A DNA stretch of 64,000 nt from an uncultured Oceanisphaera sp. (GCF_947495715.1 NZ_CANLZU010000003.1:148501-212500); one strand, 5' to 3'. Positions 33,617 to 44,097 are shown, counted from the stretch's first letter. Numbers and translations are program-made. Notes: a model not told the origin generated them from the letters alone.

Positions 33617-33716
33617 GAGTCAGCCTGATACAGGGGAACAGAGATAACTTTATGATACCCCGTACGCTGGCAGATAACGGCCCCATTACTACGGAAAAGG
33701 AGTATGCAAACCAAAA

Positions 33717-33742
33717 AAAGCCACGCATGAGACCGTGGCTTT
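33717..33742 (-). terminator. Terminator after the 102-residue lipoprotein gene
   Basis: Stem AAAGCCACG / CGTGGCTTT with an 8-nt loop; the minus-strand RNA continues into a run of T (33717-33711). Confidence 0.85.
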
Positions 33743-33768
33743 AAGTATGCATAGGTACGCTTATGCCA

Positions 33769-34077
33769 TTACAGGGTATAGGTACAACCTTTGGCAATCG
33801 CGATAGGCTGGGCTACTTCCTTTGCCTGCAGGTAGGCCTTGTCCACAGCGGCTTGCGCGGATCCGGCGCCGGTGTTCACGCCCATAGAAGACAGCAGGGT
33901 ATTACCGGTGTTCAGGCTTTCCATCCGTGCGTTATGGTTATCGAAAGTCGCTTTGATTTCATCGCAGGACATGGCAGAAAAATCGTTAGAAGCAAGGTTG
34001 TTATTACCCATATCACCGGTCAACTGACAACCGCTCAACACCAGTAGTACACTGCCGGCAAATAATGCTTTTTTCAT
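33769..34077 (-). CDS. Small predicted lipoprotein of unknown function
   Basis: 102 residues, lipobox VLSGC (Cys17), then a polar Asn-rich linker and a helical domain with two further cysteines (MSCDEI and KGCTYTL) that could form a disulphide. Monocistronic with its own terminator. Family not recognised. Confidence 0.78.
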   Translation of the reverse strand: MKKALFAGSVLLVLSGCQLTGDMGNNNLASNDFSAMSCDEIKATFDNHNARMESLNTGNTLLSSMGVNTGAGSAQAAVDKAYLQAKEVAQPIAIAKGCTYTL

Positions 34078-34333
34078 TTTATAGACCTATTTATTTTTAT
34101 TTATAACTATTGGGAACGCGACTCTACATGCGCATACCATCACTTACATCTCTAAACATTTAATGGTGTGATTAAGATCTATTTTTAACAGCCACAACAG
34201 GGCGCGCTCCAAACGAAAACCTAATGGAGTAGAGAAAACACGCCGCCATCTGAATATTAATACCGCATCCATCCGCTTCAGCTGAAACCGCTTTAGTGTA
34301 AGCTGGGCCATCACCATTACAGGGAGGCCCATC

Positions 34334-35299
34334 ATGGAACGGGTGCCAGATAACAGCATCTACAGCCTGCAGCTGAATGGCAGCGGTGGCATGCAGCCGC
34401 TGCCGGCGGGAACACCACTACCGACGTCAACCCCGGCCTGGGTGCACCTGGACTACGGTAAACCACAGACTGAGCTGTGGCTGCAACAGACCGGCCTGCT
34501 GAACGAAGCCGCCCGCGAGGCCTTGCTCGGCCAGAGCAGCCGGCCCAAGCTGGTGCGCCAGGGCGACAACCTGCTGCTGATCCTGCGGGGTATCAACCAC
34601 AATCAACAGGACCGACCGGAAGAAATGGTGGCGTTGCGCATCTTCATCAGCCCCCAGCTAATCCTAAGCAGTCGGCGCCGCCCGCTGCTGTCGGAAAAGG
34701 ACGTCTATGAGCAACTCGCCACCGGAGACGGTCCGCTCAACCCCGGCGACTGGCTGGTGGACATCTGCGATGCCCTCACCGACCGGGCCGGCGAATTTGT
34801 GGAAACGCTGCACGATCAGATTCTGGAACTGGAAGAAGCGGTGCTGGAAAACGAAATGCCCGCCACCGGCCAGCTGGGCCGCATTCGCAAACAGCTGATC
34901 ATGATTCGCCGTTACCTTTCGCCCCAGCGGGATCTGGTGGCCCGGCTGGCCAGCGAGAAAATCGGCTGGCTCAACGACGACGATCGCCGCCGCCTGCAGG
35001 ACATTGCCGACCGGCTGCGGCGCTGGCTGGACGATCTGGACGCCGGCGTAGCCCGTACCGCCGTACTGGCAGATGAAGTCAACAACATCATGGCCGAGGC
35101 CACCAACCGCCGTGCCTATCAGATGTCGATTATGGCGCTGCTGTTTTTGCCTGCCAGCTTTCTCACCGGCCTGTTCGGCATCAACCTGGGCGGCATGCCC
35201 GGCGCCAACAGTCCCGTTGCCTTCTGGACCTTCTGCCTTATTCTCACCGGGCTGGCAGTGGGACTCGGCCTCTGGCTGAAGCTGCGCCGCTGGTGGTAA
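34334..35299 (+). CDS. zntB: Zinc transporter ZntB (CorA superfamily)
   Basis: 321 residues: a large cytoplasmic domain with long helices, then two membrane segments (MSIMALLFLPASFLTGLFGI and FWTFCLILTGLAVGLGLWL). The loop motif is GINLGGMPG, the GxN signature of this superfamily (GMN in CorA). ZntB moves Zn2+ driven by the proton gradient. GGGAGG precedes ATG 34334. The 255 bp upstream show no other gene. Confidence 0.92.
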   Translation: MERVPDNSIYSLQLNGSGGMQPLPAGTPLPTSTPAWVHLDYGKPQTELWLQQTGLLNEAAREALLGQSSRPKLVRQGDNLLLILRGINHNQQDRPEEMVALRIFISPQLILSSRRRPLLSEKDVYEQLATGDGPLNPGDWLVDICDALTDRAGEFVETLHDQILELEEAVLENEMPATGQLGRIRKQLIMIRRYLSPQRDLVARLASEKIGWLNDDDRRRLQDIADRLRRWLDDLDAGVARTAVLADEVNNIMAEATNRRAYQMSIMALLFLPASFLTGLFGINLGGMPGANSPVAFWTFCLILTGLAVGLGLWLKLRRWW

Positions 35300-35391
35300 C
35301 ACGGGGCGAATCTCGCTTCGCTGTAATTATTCAGTCGCCATGAGGGTCTGCTTTACACATTCGGTTTATCGTCCATCAGGGAGTGACCCTC

Positions 35392-35931
35392 ATGAAACCA
35401 TTGCTTGGCAGCCTGTGTGCGCTGCTGTTATGTCCGCCGCTAATGGCGACTGAGCCCGATACCGCCGCCCTGTTCGAGCATCAGTTGCCTCGGCTACATT
35501 CCGGCGAGGTAGTCGACATGCGCCAGTTTGCCGGCCAGCCGATGCTGGTGATTAATACCGCCAGTTTTTGCGGCTTTACCGGTCAGTTCGAGGGGCTGGA
35601 GGCATTACATCAACGCTACCGGGAACAGGGTCTGAAAGTGATAGGCTTCCCCTCCAACGATTTTCGGCAGGAGGCCAAAAACGAAGCCGAGGCGGCCGAG
35701 GTGTGTTACGTGAACTACGGTGTGACCTTCGATATGGTCAACCCCATCAAGGTGCGGGGCGACGATGCTCATCCCATCTTTCGGGAAATTACCCGTCAGA
35801 GCGGCAAGCCGCCACGCTGGAATTTCTATAAATATGTGATCGATCGCAACGGCCAGGTGACGGCGGTGTTTTCCAGCATGACCAAGCCAAATGACCAGAA
35901 ACTGCAGGATGCCATCGCGGCGGTGTTGTAA
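35392..35931 (+). CDS. Glutathione/thioredoxin peroxidase family protein, exported
   Basis: 179 residues. Peroxidatic motif LVINTASFCGFTGQ (Cys in place of selenocysteine), GFPSNDF and WNFYKYVIDRNG are the three family blocks. A signal peptide (LLGSLCALLLCPPLMA) points to the periplasm. ATG 35392 follows GGAG by 8 nt; GTG 35383 in frame is less likely. It reduces peroxides; the electron donor is not evident. Confidence 0.92.
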   Translation: MKPLLGSLCALLLCPPLMATEPDTAALFEHQLPRLHSGEVVDMRQFAGQPMLVINTASFCGFTGQFEGLEALHQRYREQGLKVIGFPSNDFRQEAKNEAEAAEVCYVNYGVTFDMVNPIKVRGDDAHPIFREITRQSGKPPRWNFYKYVIDRNGQVTAVFSSMTKPNDQKLQDAIAAVL

Positions 35932-35944
35932 GCCGCCACCAACA

Positions 35945-35972
35945 AAAACGGCGCCCAGTGGGCGCCGTTTCT
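35945..35972. terminator. Bidirectional terminator between peroxidase and TerC-family genes
   Basis: AAACGGCGCCCA / TGGGCGCCGTTT inverted repeat around a short loop, between convergent stops. Confidence 0.8.
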
Positions 35973-35991
35973 ACATATTACCGCGTTATGG

Positions 35992-37530
35992 TTAAGCAGC
36001 AAGCGGCGTGATCCGTACCTGAGCGATACGGAAGTCTTCTACCTCCGTGACCTCGAAGCGCAGATCTTCACGCTCGAATACCGCGCCCGCCTCGGGCAGC
36101 TGGCCGCTCCAGGCCAGCAGCATGCCGGCCAGGGTGGCGTATTCGTCAGCCGGATCCACCAGCCCCCGGCGCGACAGTACCTGCTCCAGGTAATGCAGAT
36201 CGGTACTGCCCTTCACCAGCCAGCCACTCCCTTCGATGACCACTTCGGGAGATTCGTCTTCGTCCAGAAACTCGCCGACGATGGCCTCCAGCAAATCGTG
36301 CGGCGTCACCAGCCCCTGCACGGTACCGAACTCGTCGTTCACCAGCACCATGTTGCCGCGGGCATCGCGCAGTATGTTGAGCAGGCGGATCACGCTGATG
36401 CTGTCCGGCACTATGATGGGGTCATTGCCCTCGGCCAGTTCGGCCAGGGTCTTGCCTTCTTTCAGGCCCACCATCAGATCCTTGGCGCGTACCACACCCA
36501 GCAGGTCGTCCAGCTCGCCATCACATACCGGAAACTGGCTGTGTGAAGAGGCCATCAGCTCGGCGATCACCTCTTCCCGGCTGTCGGACACGTCCAGCCA
36601 GACAATGTCGGCCCGGGGCGTCATCACGGTGCGAATGGAGCGCTCGGCCAGTGACAGCACGCCGCTGATCATGTTGCGCTCTTCTTCGGCAAAACCCTGC
36701 TCCTGAGCCTGTGCCGGGGTCTGTGCCGGCTGCTCCTGCTCCTGATCATGCTCTTTGCCACCCATCAGGCGAAAAATGGCGGCGGTGGTACGTTCACGCA
36801 GCGGCTGGCGAGCCTCTTCCCTGGCGGAGTTGCGCTGAGCCAGCTGGTTCAGGAATTCAATCAGAATCGAGAAACCGATGGCGGCGTACAAATAGCCCTT
36901 GGGAATATGGAAGCCGAAACCTTCCGCCACCAGACTGAAACCGATCATCAGCAGGAAGCTCAAACACAGCACCACTACGGTGGGGTGAGCGTTGACGAAA
37001 TCGGTCAGCGACTTGGAAGCAGCCACCATCACCAGCATCGCCAGTACCACCGCGGTCATCATCACCGGCAGGCTGTCGACCATACCCACGGCGGTAATAA
37101 TGGAGTCGAGCGAGAACACCGCATCCAGCACCAGAATCTGCGCAATCACCACGCCAAAACCGGCATAAACGGTGCTGGTTTCCTCTTCGTGCATATTGCC
37201 TTCCAGCCGCTCGTGCAGCTCGGTGGTGGCCTTGAACAGCAGAAAAATACCACCGGCTATCAGGATCAAATCACGTCCCGAAAAGCTCAACTCACCCAGG
37301 GTGATCAGCGGCGTGGTCAGGGTGACCAGCCAGGACACCACACTCAGCAGTGCCAGACGCATCAACAGCGCCAGCGACAGGCCGATAAGCCGGGCCTTGT
37401 CGCGCTGATGCGGCGGCAGCTTCTTGACCAAAATGGCAATAAACACCAGGTTGTCGATACCCAGCACGATTTCCAGAATAATCAGTGTCAGCAAGCCCGC
37501 CCACATAGACGGATCCATCAGGAATTCCAT
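35992..37530 (-). CDS. TerC-family membrane protein with CBS pair and CorC/HlyC domain (YoaE/YegH type)
   Basis: 512 residues. The N-terminal TerC domain has seven or so membrane helices with [17 protein letters not shown] and [17 protein letters not shown]. After a Gln/Glu linker ([18 protein letters not shown]) come two CBS domains ([35 protein letters not shown]) and a C-terminal CorC/HlyC transporter-associated domain. Related proteins are linked to metal-ion homeostasis and metalation of exported proteins; the exact role is not established. Confidence 0.9.
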   Translation of the reverse strand: MEFLMDPSMWAGLLTLIILEIVLGIDNLVFIAILVKKLPPHQRDKARLIGLSLALLMRLALLSVVSWLVTLTTPLITLGELSFSGRDLILIAGGIFLLFKATTELHERLEGNMHEEETSTVYAGFGVVIAQILVLDAVFSLDSIITAVGMVDSLPVMMTAVVLAMLVMVAASKSLTDFVNAHPTVVVLCLSFLLMIGFSLVAEGFGFHIPKGYLYAAIGFSILIEFLNQLAQRNSAREEARQPLRERTTAAIFRLMGGKEHDQEQEQPAQTPAQAQEQGFAEEERNMISGVLSLAERSIRTVMTPRADIVWLDVSDSREEVIAELMASSHSQFPVCDGELDDLLGVVRAKDLMVGLKEGKTLAELAEGNDPIIVPDSISVIRLLNILRDARGNMVLVNDEFGTVQGLVTPHDLLEAIVGEFLDEDESPEVVIEGSGWLVKGSTDLHYLEQVLSRRGLVDPADEYATLAGMLLAWSGQLPEAGAVFEREDLRFEVTEVEDFRIAQVRITPLAA

Positions 37531-37901
37531 GATTTACCTCTTGAGAGAATGTAGATGAATGCAGATCAGCGAATAACGCAGGCCAGGCCGGCAAAATCAG
37601 TATAGCCGGGGCAGCAGACAAATCCGGATGGGGTGGCGAGTGCCGGGGACGGCAAAAAACAGGGGGGAAGTGATAATTCAGAACTCTGTTGCAAGCAACT
37701 TCGCGAGCAATCCATATGGTACACCGGCGATTGACCGGACCTCTTGGTTAAAATGAACGCATATCATAATGGCAAAAAGCGGGCTGGCAAGATTATTTCT
37801 TTGCAAAGCCGACGACCACATTAACCGGCCGGCCGATCCTCGAGCGGGGCAGGCCTGGTAAAGGTAAGATAAAGACCACTGATTATAGAGGAGCCGACAT
37901 C
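37531..37901. other. 370-bp gap upstream of pxpA and the TerC-family gene
   Basis: Divergent intergenic region. AGGAG (before ATG 37902) is the pxpA ribosome-binding site. TTGACC at 37732 and TAAAAT at 37749 are too close together for a standard promoter. No repeat, RNA or reading frame of note was seen. Confidence 0.5.
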
Positions 37902-38648
37902 ATGCCCAGACTACTGCTGAACGCCGATATGGGAGAAAGCTTTGGCTCCTGGACCATGGGACAGGACGACGCCGTGATGCCCTTTGTGGACCTGGCCAAT
38001 GTGGCCTGCGGTTTTCATGCGGCCGACCCGGACACCATGCGCCGCACCGTGCAACTGGCACAACGGCACGGGGTAAACATCGGCGCGCATCCGGCCTATC
38101 CGGATCTGGTGGGGTTTGGTCGCCGCACCCTGGCCTGCACACCCGCCGAGATAGAAAACATGGTGCTGTATCAACTGGGCGCGCTCGACGCCCTGTGCCG
38201 GGCCGAGGGCACTCGGGTGAGTTACATCAAACCCCACGGCGCCCTCTACAACGACATGATGCGGGATGAGCACAAGCTGGCGGCGGTAATGAAGGCGGTG
38301 GCCGCCTTCGATGCCCGCTTGCCGTTAATGCTGATGGCCACGGCCAATCCTGCCCCGGCCCGGGCGCTGGCCACCCGGCACGGCATTGTCCTGTGGTTCG
38401 AGGCCTTTGCCGATCGCGCCTACGACGCCGCCGGTTTCCTGGTGTCCCGCACTCTGCCCGGCGCCGTGCATCAGGATCCGGCGATAATCGTCGAGCAGGC
38501 CCGGCGTATCGCCACCGGCGAACCGCTTGTCGCCAATGATGGCAGCGAACTGCGATTGCAGGCAGACACCCTGTGCGTGCATGGCGACAATCCCGAGTCC
38601 ATTGCCGCGGTGAAGGCCATTCGCCAAATGTTGGCCACGCTGCAATGA
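37902..38648 (+). CDS. pxpA: 5-oxoprolinase subunit PxpA (LamB/YcsF family)
   Basis: 248 residues. Family blocks are [56 protein letters not shown] and EAFADRAYD. PxpABC is the ATP-dependent prokaryotic 5-oxoprolinase that opens pyroglutamate to glutamate. The pxpB ATG overlaps its stop by 4 nt, giving a tight pxpABC operon. Confidence 0.95.
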   Translation: MPRLLLNADMGESFGSWTMGQDDAVMPFVDLANVACGFHAADPDTMRRTVQLAQRHGVNIGAHPAYPDLVGFGRRTLACTPAEIENMVLYQLGALDALCRAEGTRVSYIKPHGALYNDMMRDEHKLAAVMKAVAAFDARLPLMLMATANPAPARALATRHGIVLWFEAFADRAYDAAGFLVSRTLPGAVHQDPAIIVEQARRIATGEPLVANDGSELRLQADTLCVHGDNPESIAAVKAIRQMLATLQ

Positions 38649-39361
38649 GCATGATCCCCCAACCCCGGCTGGAAAATGCCGGCATGGATGCCTGGCTGGT
38701 ACGATTGTTCGACACCATAGACGAACGCAACATGGGCTGGATTACCGCCCTGGTGCGCGATTGCGAACGGGCCTTTGGTGAATGGCTTATCGATGTGGTG
38801 CCCTCTTACACCACGGTACTGGTGCAGTTCGACCCCTTGCAGCTGGACAACGTTGAGGCGCGCCGATTGCTGCAACAACTGCTGGCCGAGCTCACCCCCG
38901 ATGCCGACGACGAGACGGCGCCGGTAAAGGAGCTGCCGGTGTGGTATCACCCCAGCGTGGGCCCGGACATGGCCCGGCTGGAGCAACACACCGGGCTAAG
39001 CACCGACCGACTCATCGAACTGCACAGCGGTCACTGCTACCGGGTGTTTGCCCTGGGGTTTGCCCCCGGCTTCGCCTTTATGGGTACTCTGCCGGAACAA
39101 CTGGAACTGCCCCGCCTCGACACTCCGCGGCCACGGGTACCCGCCGGCAGCGTGGCCATTGCCGGCAGGCAGACCGCCGCCTATCCCAAGGCCTCTCCCG
39201 GCGGCTGGAACCTGCTGGGCCGTACTCCGGCCCGATTGTTCGATCCTCATAGTAAGGGCCTGAGCCTGCTGCAGGTGGGCGACCGGGTACGCTTTGTGCC
39301 GGTGAGCAAAACCGAATTCGAACGACTGGGCGGCGACAGCACGCCCATGAAGGAGTCTTGA
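38645..39361 (+). CDS. pxpB: 5-oxoprolinase subunit PxpB
   Basis: 238 residues, KipI-like. Characteristic blocks are [44 protein letters not shown] and [15 protein letters not shown] 38645 overlaps the pxpA stop (ATGA); ATG 38651 is also possible. It forms a heterocomplex with PxpC. Confidence 0.94.
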   Translation: MSMIPQPRLENAGMDAWLVRLFDTIDERNMGWITALVRDCERAFGEWLIDVVPSYTTVLVQFDPLQLDNVEARRLLQQLLAELTPDADDETAPVKELPVWYHPSVGPDMARLEQHTGLSTDRLIELHSGHCYRVFALGFAPGFAFMGTLPEQLELPRLDTPRPRVPAGSVAIAGRQTAAYPKASPGGWNLLGRTPARLFDPHSKGLSLLQVGDRVRFVPVSKTEFERLGGDSTPMKES

Positions 39362-40288
39362 ATGCACCACGGATATCTGACCATTCAACAGCCCGGCCCG
39401 CTCAGCACCCTGCAGGATGGAGGTCGTTTCGGGGTGCGTCGGCTGGGGGTGACCCAGGGCGGCCCGGCCGACCTGCACGCCTGGGCCTGGGCCAACTGGC
39501 TGCTGGGCAACCCCTGGGGCAGCCCGGCGCTGGAGATCACCCTGGGCGGGCTCACGCTAAGCGCCGAGCAGCCTTGCACCCTGGCCCTGTGCGGCGCCGA
39601 CATGCAGGCCCGCCGCAACGAGCAGCCGCTGCCCAACTGGCGAGCCTTTGAGCTGAATGCCGGCGACACCCTGACCCTGAGCATGGCGCGCCTCGGGGTA
39701 CGGGCCTATCTGGCGGTGGTGGGTGGTTTTATCGCAGAAAAGGTGCTGGGCAGTACCAGTTGCGTGGTACGCGACGGTCTCGGCGGCCACCAGGGTGATG
39801 GCAGCGCACTGGCGGCGGGCGATCGCCTGGCGTTTGCGCCCACTACGCAAACCATTCCGGACCGGCACCTGCCCACCGGCGTCATTCCCGATTACAACGC
39901 CGAACCGCGGCTGGCATTGATCCCCGGCGCCCAGTTTCGTTTTTTTGATGATCACAGCCTGATCCACGCCTTTCGCCAGCCCTGGCGGCTGGATCCTCGA
40001 TCGGATCGTATGGGGATCCGGCTGCAAGGATCCCTGTTGCACTGCAGCATGGACTCGATGATTTCGGAAGGAATAGCACTGGGTGCGGTACAGGTGCCGC
40101 CCGATGGCCAGCCCATAGTGCTGCTGAACGACCGTCAAACGATTGGCGGCTATCCGCGTCTCGGCACCCTGACCCCACTGGCCTGTGCCCGCCTGGCCCA
40201 ATGCCGACCGGGGCAGCCACTGTGGCTGACCACCAGCACCGCCAGCGAAGCCCAGCAGGAATACAGAGCGTTTCGGGCGCAGTTTTGA
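39362..40288 (+). CDS. pxpC: 5-oxoprolinase subunit PxpC
   Basis: 308 residues, KipA-like (biotin-dependent carboxylase-like fold). Motifs include PGPLSTLQDGGRFGVRRLGV, NPWGSPALEITLGG, RSDRMGIRLQG and VPPDGQPIVLLNDRQTIGGY. It begins directly after the pxpB stop, with AAGGAG upstream, and is followed by a terminator. Confidence 0.94.
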   Translation: MHHGYLTIQQPGPLSTLQDGGRFGVRRLGVTQGGPADLHAWAWANWLLGNPWGSPALEITLGGLTLSAEQPCTLALCGADMQARRNEQPLPNWRAFELNAGDTLTLSMARLGVRAYLAVVGGFIAEKVLGSTSCVVRDGLGGHQGDGSALAAGDRLAFAPTTQTIPDRHLPTGVIPDYNAEPRLALIPGAQFRFFDDHSLIHAFRQPWRLDPRSDRMGIRLQGSLLHCSMDSMISEGIALGAVQVPPDGQPIVLLNDRQTIGGYPRLGTLTPLACARLAQCRPGQPLWLTTSTASEAQQEYRAFRAQF

Positions 40289-40296
40289 AACAACAA

Positions 40297-40330
40297 AAAA
40301 AGCCCGCCTTACTGAGGCGGGCTTTTTGTG
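40297..40330 (+). terminator. Terminator after pxpC
   Basis: AAAAAGCCCGCCT / AGGCGGGCTTTTT stem with a short loop and T-run. Confidence 0.9.
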
Positions 40331-40415
40331 CACTTGTCATATCGGTATGACGGACCCGGTACCTTTCTACACAAAGATGCCGGCTTTCGTCAGAATGGCG
40401 CGCTAAACAAAAATA

Positions 40416-41798
40416 TCAGTCGACCTTGTCGAAGCTCTTGTTCTCGACAAAGTCGAGAGACATGAAGCTTTCCAGCGAGTCATCCTTGATGTCCAGCCAG
40501 CGAGCCGGCAGTTTGGAGGCCATGGTGCCGGTCACGGTAGAACGATAGGCATTTTCCCGAAAGCCCATGATGTTCTCCTGCTTGTGCTGCAGCCATTCCT
40601 TGAGCAGATCCGCCTGCTTTTCTACCGCAAACTCGGGGTAGTCGGTCTCATTGTTCAGGTCGCGAATATAGCTGGCCTGAAAATCAATGGCCGCATGGCA
40701 GCCGGCCAGTGCTTCATGACGGCTCAGCCACTGCTGCATGTGCTGCCGGCGTTCATCGGCTTCGGGCAGCGCTATCTTGCCCAGCATCACGTCCCGCGCA
40801 TACCAGGCCTGGGCGTCGAACATGTTGAAGGTGAAGTACTGATCCTGCATGCCCAGGTAAATCAGCTTGGGATTGTTCTGGAAGAAGACGCCTTTATACA
40901 GATTGTCCGGATACAGGCAGTTGTGGGTCTGCAACCGCAGCTCATCGGGCAGGAACGGGAAGTGGAACAGATAACCGGTGCACATGATGATGGCATCAAA
41001 CTGTTTGCTTGAGCCGTCGGCAAAATAGCCGGTATTACCCTCAAAATGCGCCAGCAGCGGACGCTCTTCCATGCCTTGTGGCCAATCGAACCCGATGGGG
41101 TTGCTGCGATAGCTGATGGTGACCGACTTGGCACCGTACTTGTGGCACTGGGAGCCGATGTCTTCCGCCGAATAGCTGGCGCCGATCAGCAGCACATTCT
41201 GATCCTTGAATTCCAGCGCATCGCGGAAGTCGTGGGCGTGCAATACCCGGCCCGGGAACTGCTCTACACCCTCGAAGTACGGCATGTTGGGGGTGGAGAA
41301 GTGACCGGTGGCTACGACGACGTGATCAAACTCGTTGGTTTCCTGCTCGCCGGTCTGGTGATTCATCACGGTGACGGTGAACTTTTCGGTGCCTTCATCG
41401 TAGGTCACCCAACGTACCGGGCATTCGAACCGGATGTATTTAAAAATGGCCTGCTTGTCTATTCGACCCATGATGTAGTCTTTAAGCACGGCACGCGGCG
41501 GATAGGAGGGAATGGCCCGTCCGAAGTGTTCGTCGAAGGAGTAGTCGGCAAACTCCAGACATTCCTTCGGGCCATTGGACCACAAATACCGATACATGCT
41601 GCCATGAACTGGCTCGCCATTTTTATCTAAACCCGTGCGCCAGGTGTAATTCCACATGCCGCCGATATCACTTTGTTTTTCATAACAGACGATTTCCGGC
41701 AGGTCTTGAACCCCTGCCCGGCGAGCCGCCTCAAAAGCCCTTAACTGCGCCAAACCGCTAGGACCTGCGCCTAAAATTGCTATTTTTTGCTTGCTCAA
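40416..41798 (-). CDS. tmm: Flavin-containing monooxygenase, trimethylamine monooxygenase (Tmm) type
   Basis: 460 residues, close to the 456-residue Methylophaga enzyme in length and sequence (WNYTWRTGLDKNGEPVHGSM, YRYLWSNGPKECLEFADYSF, LHAHDFRDALEFKD). FAD motif GAGPSG at 10-15, FMO motif FATGHFSTP-like ATGHFSTPNMP, and NADPH motif GASYSAED. Tmm oxidises trimethylamine to its N-oxide. TTG 41798 is chosen as start: GAAGGAG lies 6 nt upstream and the protein then begins MSKQKIAILGAGPSG like its homologues; ATG 41831 adds 11 unconserved residues. No tdm or transporter gene is adjacent. Confidence 0.88.
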   Translation of the reverse strand: MSKQKIAILGAGPSGLAQLRAFEAARRAGVQDLPEIVCYEKQSDIGGMWNYTWRTGLDKNGEPVHGSMYRYLWSNGPKECLEFADYSFDEHFGRAIPSYPPRAVLKDYIMGRIDKQAIFKYIRFECPVRWVTYDEGTEKFTVTVMNHQTGEQETNEFDHVVVATGHFSTPNMPYFEGVEQFPGRVLHAHDFRDALEFKDQNVLLIGASYSAEDIGSQCHKYGAKSVTISYRSNPIGFDWPQGMEERPLLAHFEGNTGYFADGSSKQFDAIIMCTGYLFHFPFLPDELRLQTHNCLYPDNLYKGVFFQNNPKLIYLGMQDQYFTFNMFDAQAWYARDVMLGKIALPEADERRQHMQQWLSRHEALAGCHAAIDFQASYIRDLNNETDYPEFAVEKQADLLKEWLQHKQENIMGFRENAYRSTVTGTMASKLPARWLDIKDDSLESFMSLDFVENKSFDKVD

Positions 41799-41963
41799 AA
41801 CTGTCTCCTTCGATTGCAAAAACCTTGCCATCCTAAAGGAATTAGCCGTTTGTTTACAGGTAAATACGAAAAAAAGCCCCCAAAATAGCGCTACACACGA
41901 AATAATCGAGTACTAAATGCTTATGTTAAAGACCTGCATGAATACTTCATTCTGCGCACCCGC

Positions 41964-42578
41964 TCAGCCCATCAGTCGCATCAGATCCTGCGCCGCCGTG
42001 CGTGGACATGGCGCCTGACAGATAGCGGATACCAGCGCCACCCCATGTACGCCGGTGTCCGCTATCTCCCGCAAATTGGCGGCGTTAATACCGCCAATGG
42101 CTACCAATGGCAGCGAACTCCGTGCCACCGCGCCGGCCAGCCCGTCGAGGCCCCATTCCTTTTTCAGATCGGTCTTGGTGGGGGTGGCAAAAATGGCGCT
42201 CAGCCCCAGATAATCCACCGGCAACGATTCGGCCTCGAACAACTGCCGCTCGGTTTCGACCGATAGGCCCAGCAGCTTGTGCGGGCCGATAAGCCGACGG
42301 GCCAGCGTCGCCGGCATGTCCGACTGACCCAGGTGCACTCCATCCGCATCTACCGCCAGCGCCACATCGACCCGGTCGTTGATGATCAGCGGTACCCCGG
42401 TGCCTTGCAGCACCGTCTTGATGGTTTGCGCCCGTTCGATAAAGGCCCGCACATCGCCGTGCTTTTCGCGCACCTGCACCATGGTTACGCCGCCTGCAAC
42501 CGCCTCGGCCACCACGGTTTCAAGCACATCAATAGGCTGCCGATCATCGGTGACCAGATATAAACGATAGGGATTCAT
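41964..42578 (-). CDS. thiE: Thiamine-phosphate synthase ThiE (stand-alone)
   Basis: 204 residues. It joins HMP-PP and thiazole phosphate. Motifs are LYLVTDDRQ, MVQVREKHGD, LIINDRVDVAL, DGVHLGQSDMP, and VAIGGINAAN. It pairs with thiM 640 bp upstream for thiamine salvage, but two repeat copies lie between. A second ThiE is fused to ThiD in the operon at 48-50 kb. Confidence 0.94.
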   Translation of the reverse strand: MNPYRLYLVTDDRQPIDVLETVVAEAVAGGVTMVQVREKHGDVRAFIERAQTIKTVLQGTGVPLIINDRVDVALAVDADGVHLGQSDMPATLARRLIGPHKLLGLSVETERQLFEAESLPVDYLGLSAIFATPTKTDLKKEWGLDGLAGAVARSSLPLVAIGGINAANLREIADTGVHGVALVSAICQAPCPRTAAQDLMRLMG

Positions 42579-42640
42579 GATTGCTCCGGCTTGTTGTTAA
42601 GGGATAGTGATGCTGACTATTCAATATTTGGGAGTTGTGG

Positions 42641-43082
42641 TTATACCAATCTGGAAAGCTAATTGATCTACTTGGCTTCACGGTAAAGGTCGAACGAAGG
42701 GTTCACTCCACCGACACGCTGAACCGCATCCCTGCGACGCTCAGCACATGACGTCCTGTCATGTGATGGTCGCTGGAGTAGAGCCCTTCACCCGCCCCTC
42801 TGCTTCGGCGTCGCCTGTGGGGGCGACCGGCAGACAACTCGGTGCTTAAGGAGAGGCAGCAGAGATCGGCTCCCGCGACCCAGGGAAGGCATTTCCCGAA
42901 CCCCCATGGGGCAGCTTGCTGCCGAATATCTTTGTTGGGTAATGGACCAAATATCCAGTGAATATTCGCAGCCATTCCCCAGCAAAGATGGCTAGCCCAG
43001 TGGCGTTTCGTGGGAGGTGACTCTGTTTCCTCTCGTCTCCAGCTTTAAAATAGATCACATTTTTACTTAGATTGGCTTTAAT
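42641..43082 (-). repeat. Dispersed structured repeat, copy E (about 440 bp)
   Basis: Begins TTATACCAAT and carries the full copy-B module order, including GGCAGCTTGCTGCC and a TATCCAGTGAATATT hairpin. The right end (AGATTGGCTTTA) is a decayed terminus shared with copy G. The covarying hairpin is CACATGA-CGTCCTG-TCATGTG (42745-42765), with the same stem as copy D. It is inserted between thiM and thiE. Confidence 0.8.
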
Positions 43083-43089
43083 CGGCAGC

Positions 43090-43265
43090 AAGGTTACCTC
43101 TTCATAACGCCAGCCGGGCCTGCTGGCGATACAAACAGGCCACGCCGGAGCTGAAGGAGGACAAAGGGATCTGCTCAGCCAACCTTCTGTTTCAGGGATG
43201 AAACAGAGAGCGTACACGGATGTATCCACAGCGTGTCGGCGGAGCTGGCCCTTTGGCCGATGAGC
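43090..43265 (+). repeat. Dispersed structured repeat, partial copy F (about 175 bp)
   Basis: Forward-orientation right half, matching copies A and C from ACAAACAGGC through GGAGGACAAAGGGATCTGCT to GGCCCTTTGGCCGAT. It contains TCTGTTT-CAGGGATG-AAACAGA. It abuts copy E in the opposite orientation, so E and F form a large inverted arrangement. Confidence 0.8.
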
Positions 43266-43290
43266 CAGTGGCAGTTAATAACCCACCTGC

Positions 43291-44097
43291 TTAACTTGAT
43301 GAGGTTAGCTTCAAACGTTGCATCAGGGTTTCTGCATCCAGACAATACAGGGCATCCAGCAGGTTCAGCTGCAGGCTGCCCGGCCCGGCCGACTGCTCCG
43401 CCGCGATTTCACCGGCCACCCCCAGCACCGCCGCCGCCGCCAGACCGGTGGTTTCACCCACGGCGGCAAAGGCGCCGGTCAGTGCCGACAGGGTACAGCC
43501 CATGCCGGTGACAAACGGCATCATGGCGTGGCCATTGTTCAGTCGGATTTCGCCATTATCCGTAACGATAAAGTCGGTTTCACCGGAGATAACCACACTA
43601 CAGCCGTAATGCCGCACCAGATACCGCGCCGCCCCTACCGCCGCCTCGCTGGCATCCAGCGCATCCACGCCCTTGCTCTTGGCTTGTGCATTGGCGCCTG
43701 CTCCGGCGAGCGCGATAATTTCCGAGGCGTTACCACGAAGAATCAGTTGTTCCGCCGCCTCGGCGATGCGCCGGGATGTTTCGGTACGCAGGCTGCTGGC
43801 CCCGCAGCCTACCGGATCCAGTACCACCGGCTTGTGATGACGATTGGCCTGTTCCACCGCAAACATCATCCGCTCAATCCAGACGCTGTCCAGGGTGCCG
43901 ATGTTGATCACCAGGGCACCGGAAAAGGCCATCATCTCCGCCAGTTCGTCGCGAGAATGGGCCATGATCGGCGAAGCCCCCACCGCCAGTAAACCGTTGG
44001 CGGTGTTGTTCATCACCACATAATTGGTGATATTCAATACCAGCGGCTTCTGCGCGCGAACCGCGTTCAGGGCGGTGATGATGGTTTGTGTGTTCAT
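43291..44097 (-). CDS. thiM: Hydroxyethylthiazole kinase ThiM
   Basis: 268 residues, ribokinase-like. It phosphorylates the thiazole alcohol for salvage. Motifs are [52 protein letters not shown] and [19 protein letters not shown] 44097 has AAGGAAC upstream; a longer frame to 44157 is not conserved. No THI-box was seen upstream. The usual thiM-thiE coupling is broken by repeat copies F and E. Confidence 0.94.
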   Translation of the reverse strand: MNTQTIITALNAVRAQKPLVLNITNYVVMNNTANGLLAVGASPIMAHSRDELAEMMAFSGALVINIGTLDSVWIERMMFAVEQANRHHKPVVLDPVGCGASSLRTETSRRIAEAAEQLILRGNASEIIALAGAGANAQAKSKGVDALDASEAAVGAARYLVRHYGCSVVISGETDFIVTDNGEIRLNNGHAMMPFVTGMGCTLSALTGAFAAVGETTGLAAAAVLGVAGEIAAEQSAGPGSLQLNLLDALYCLDAETLMQRLKLTSSS

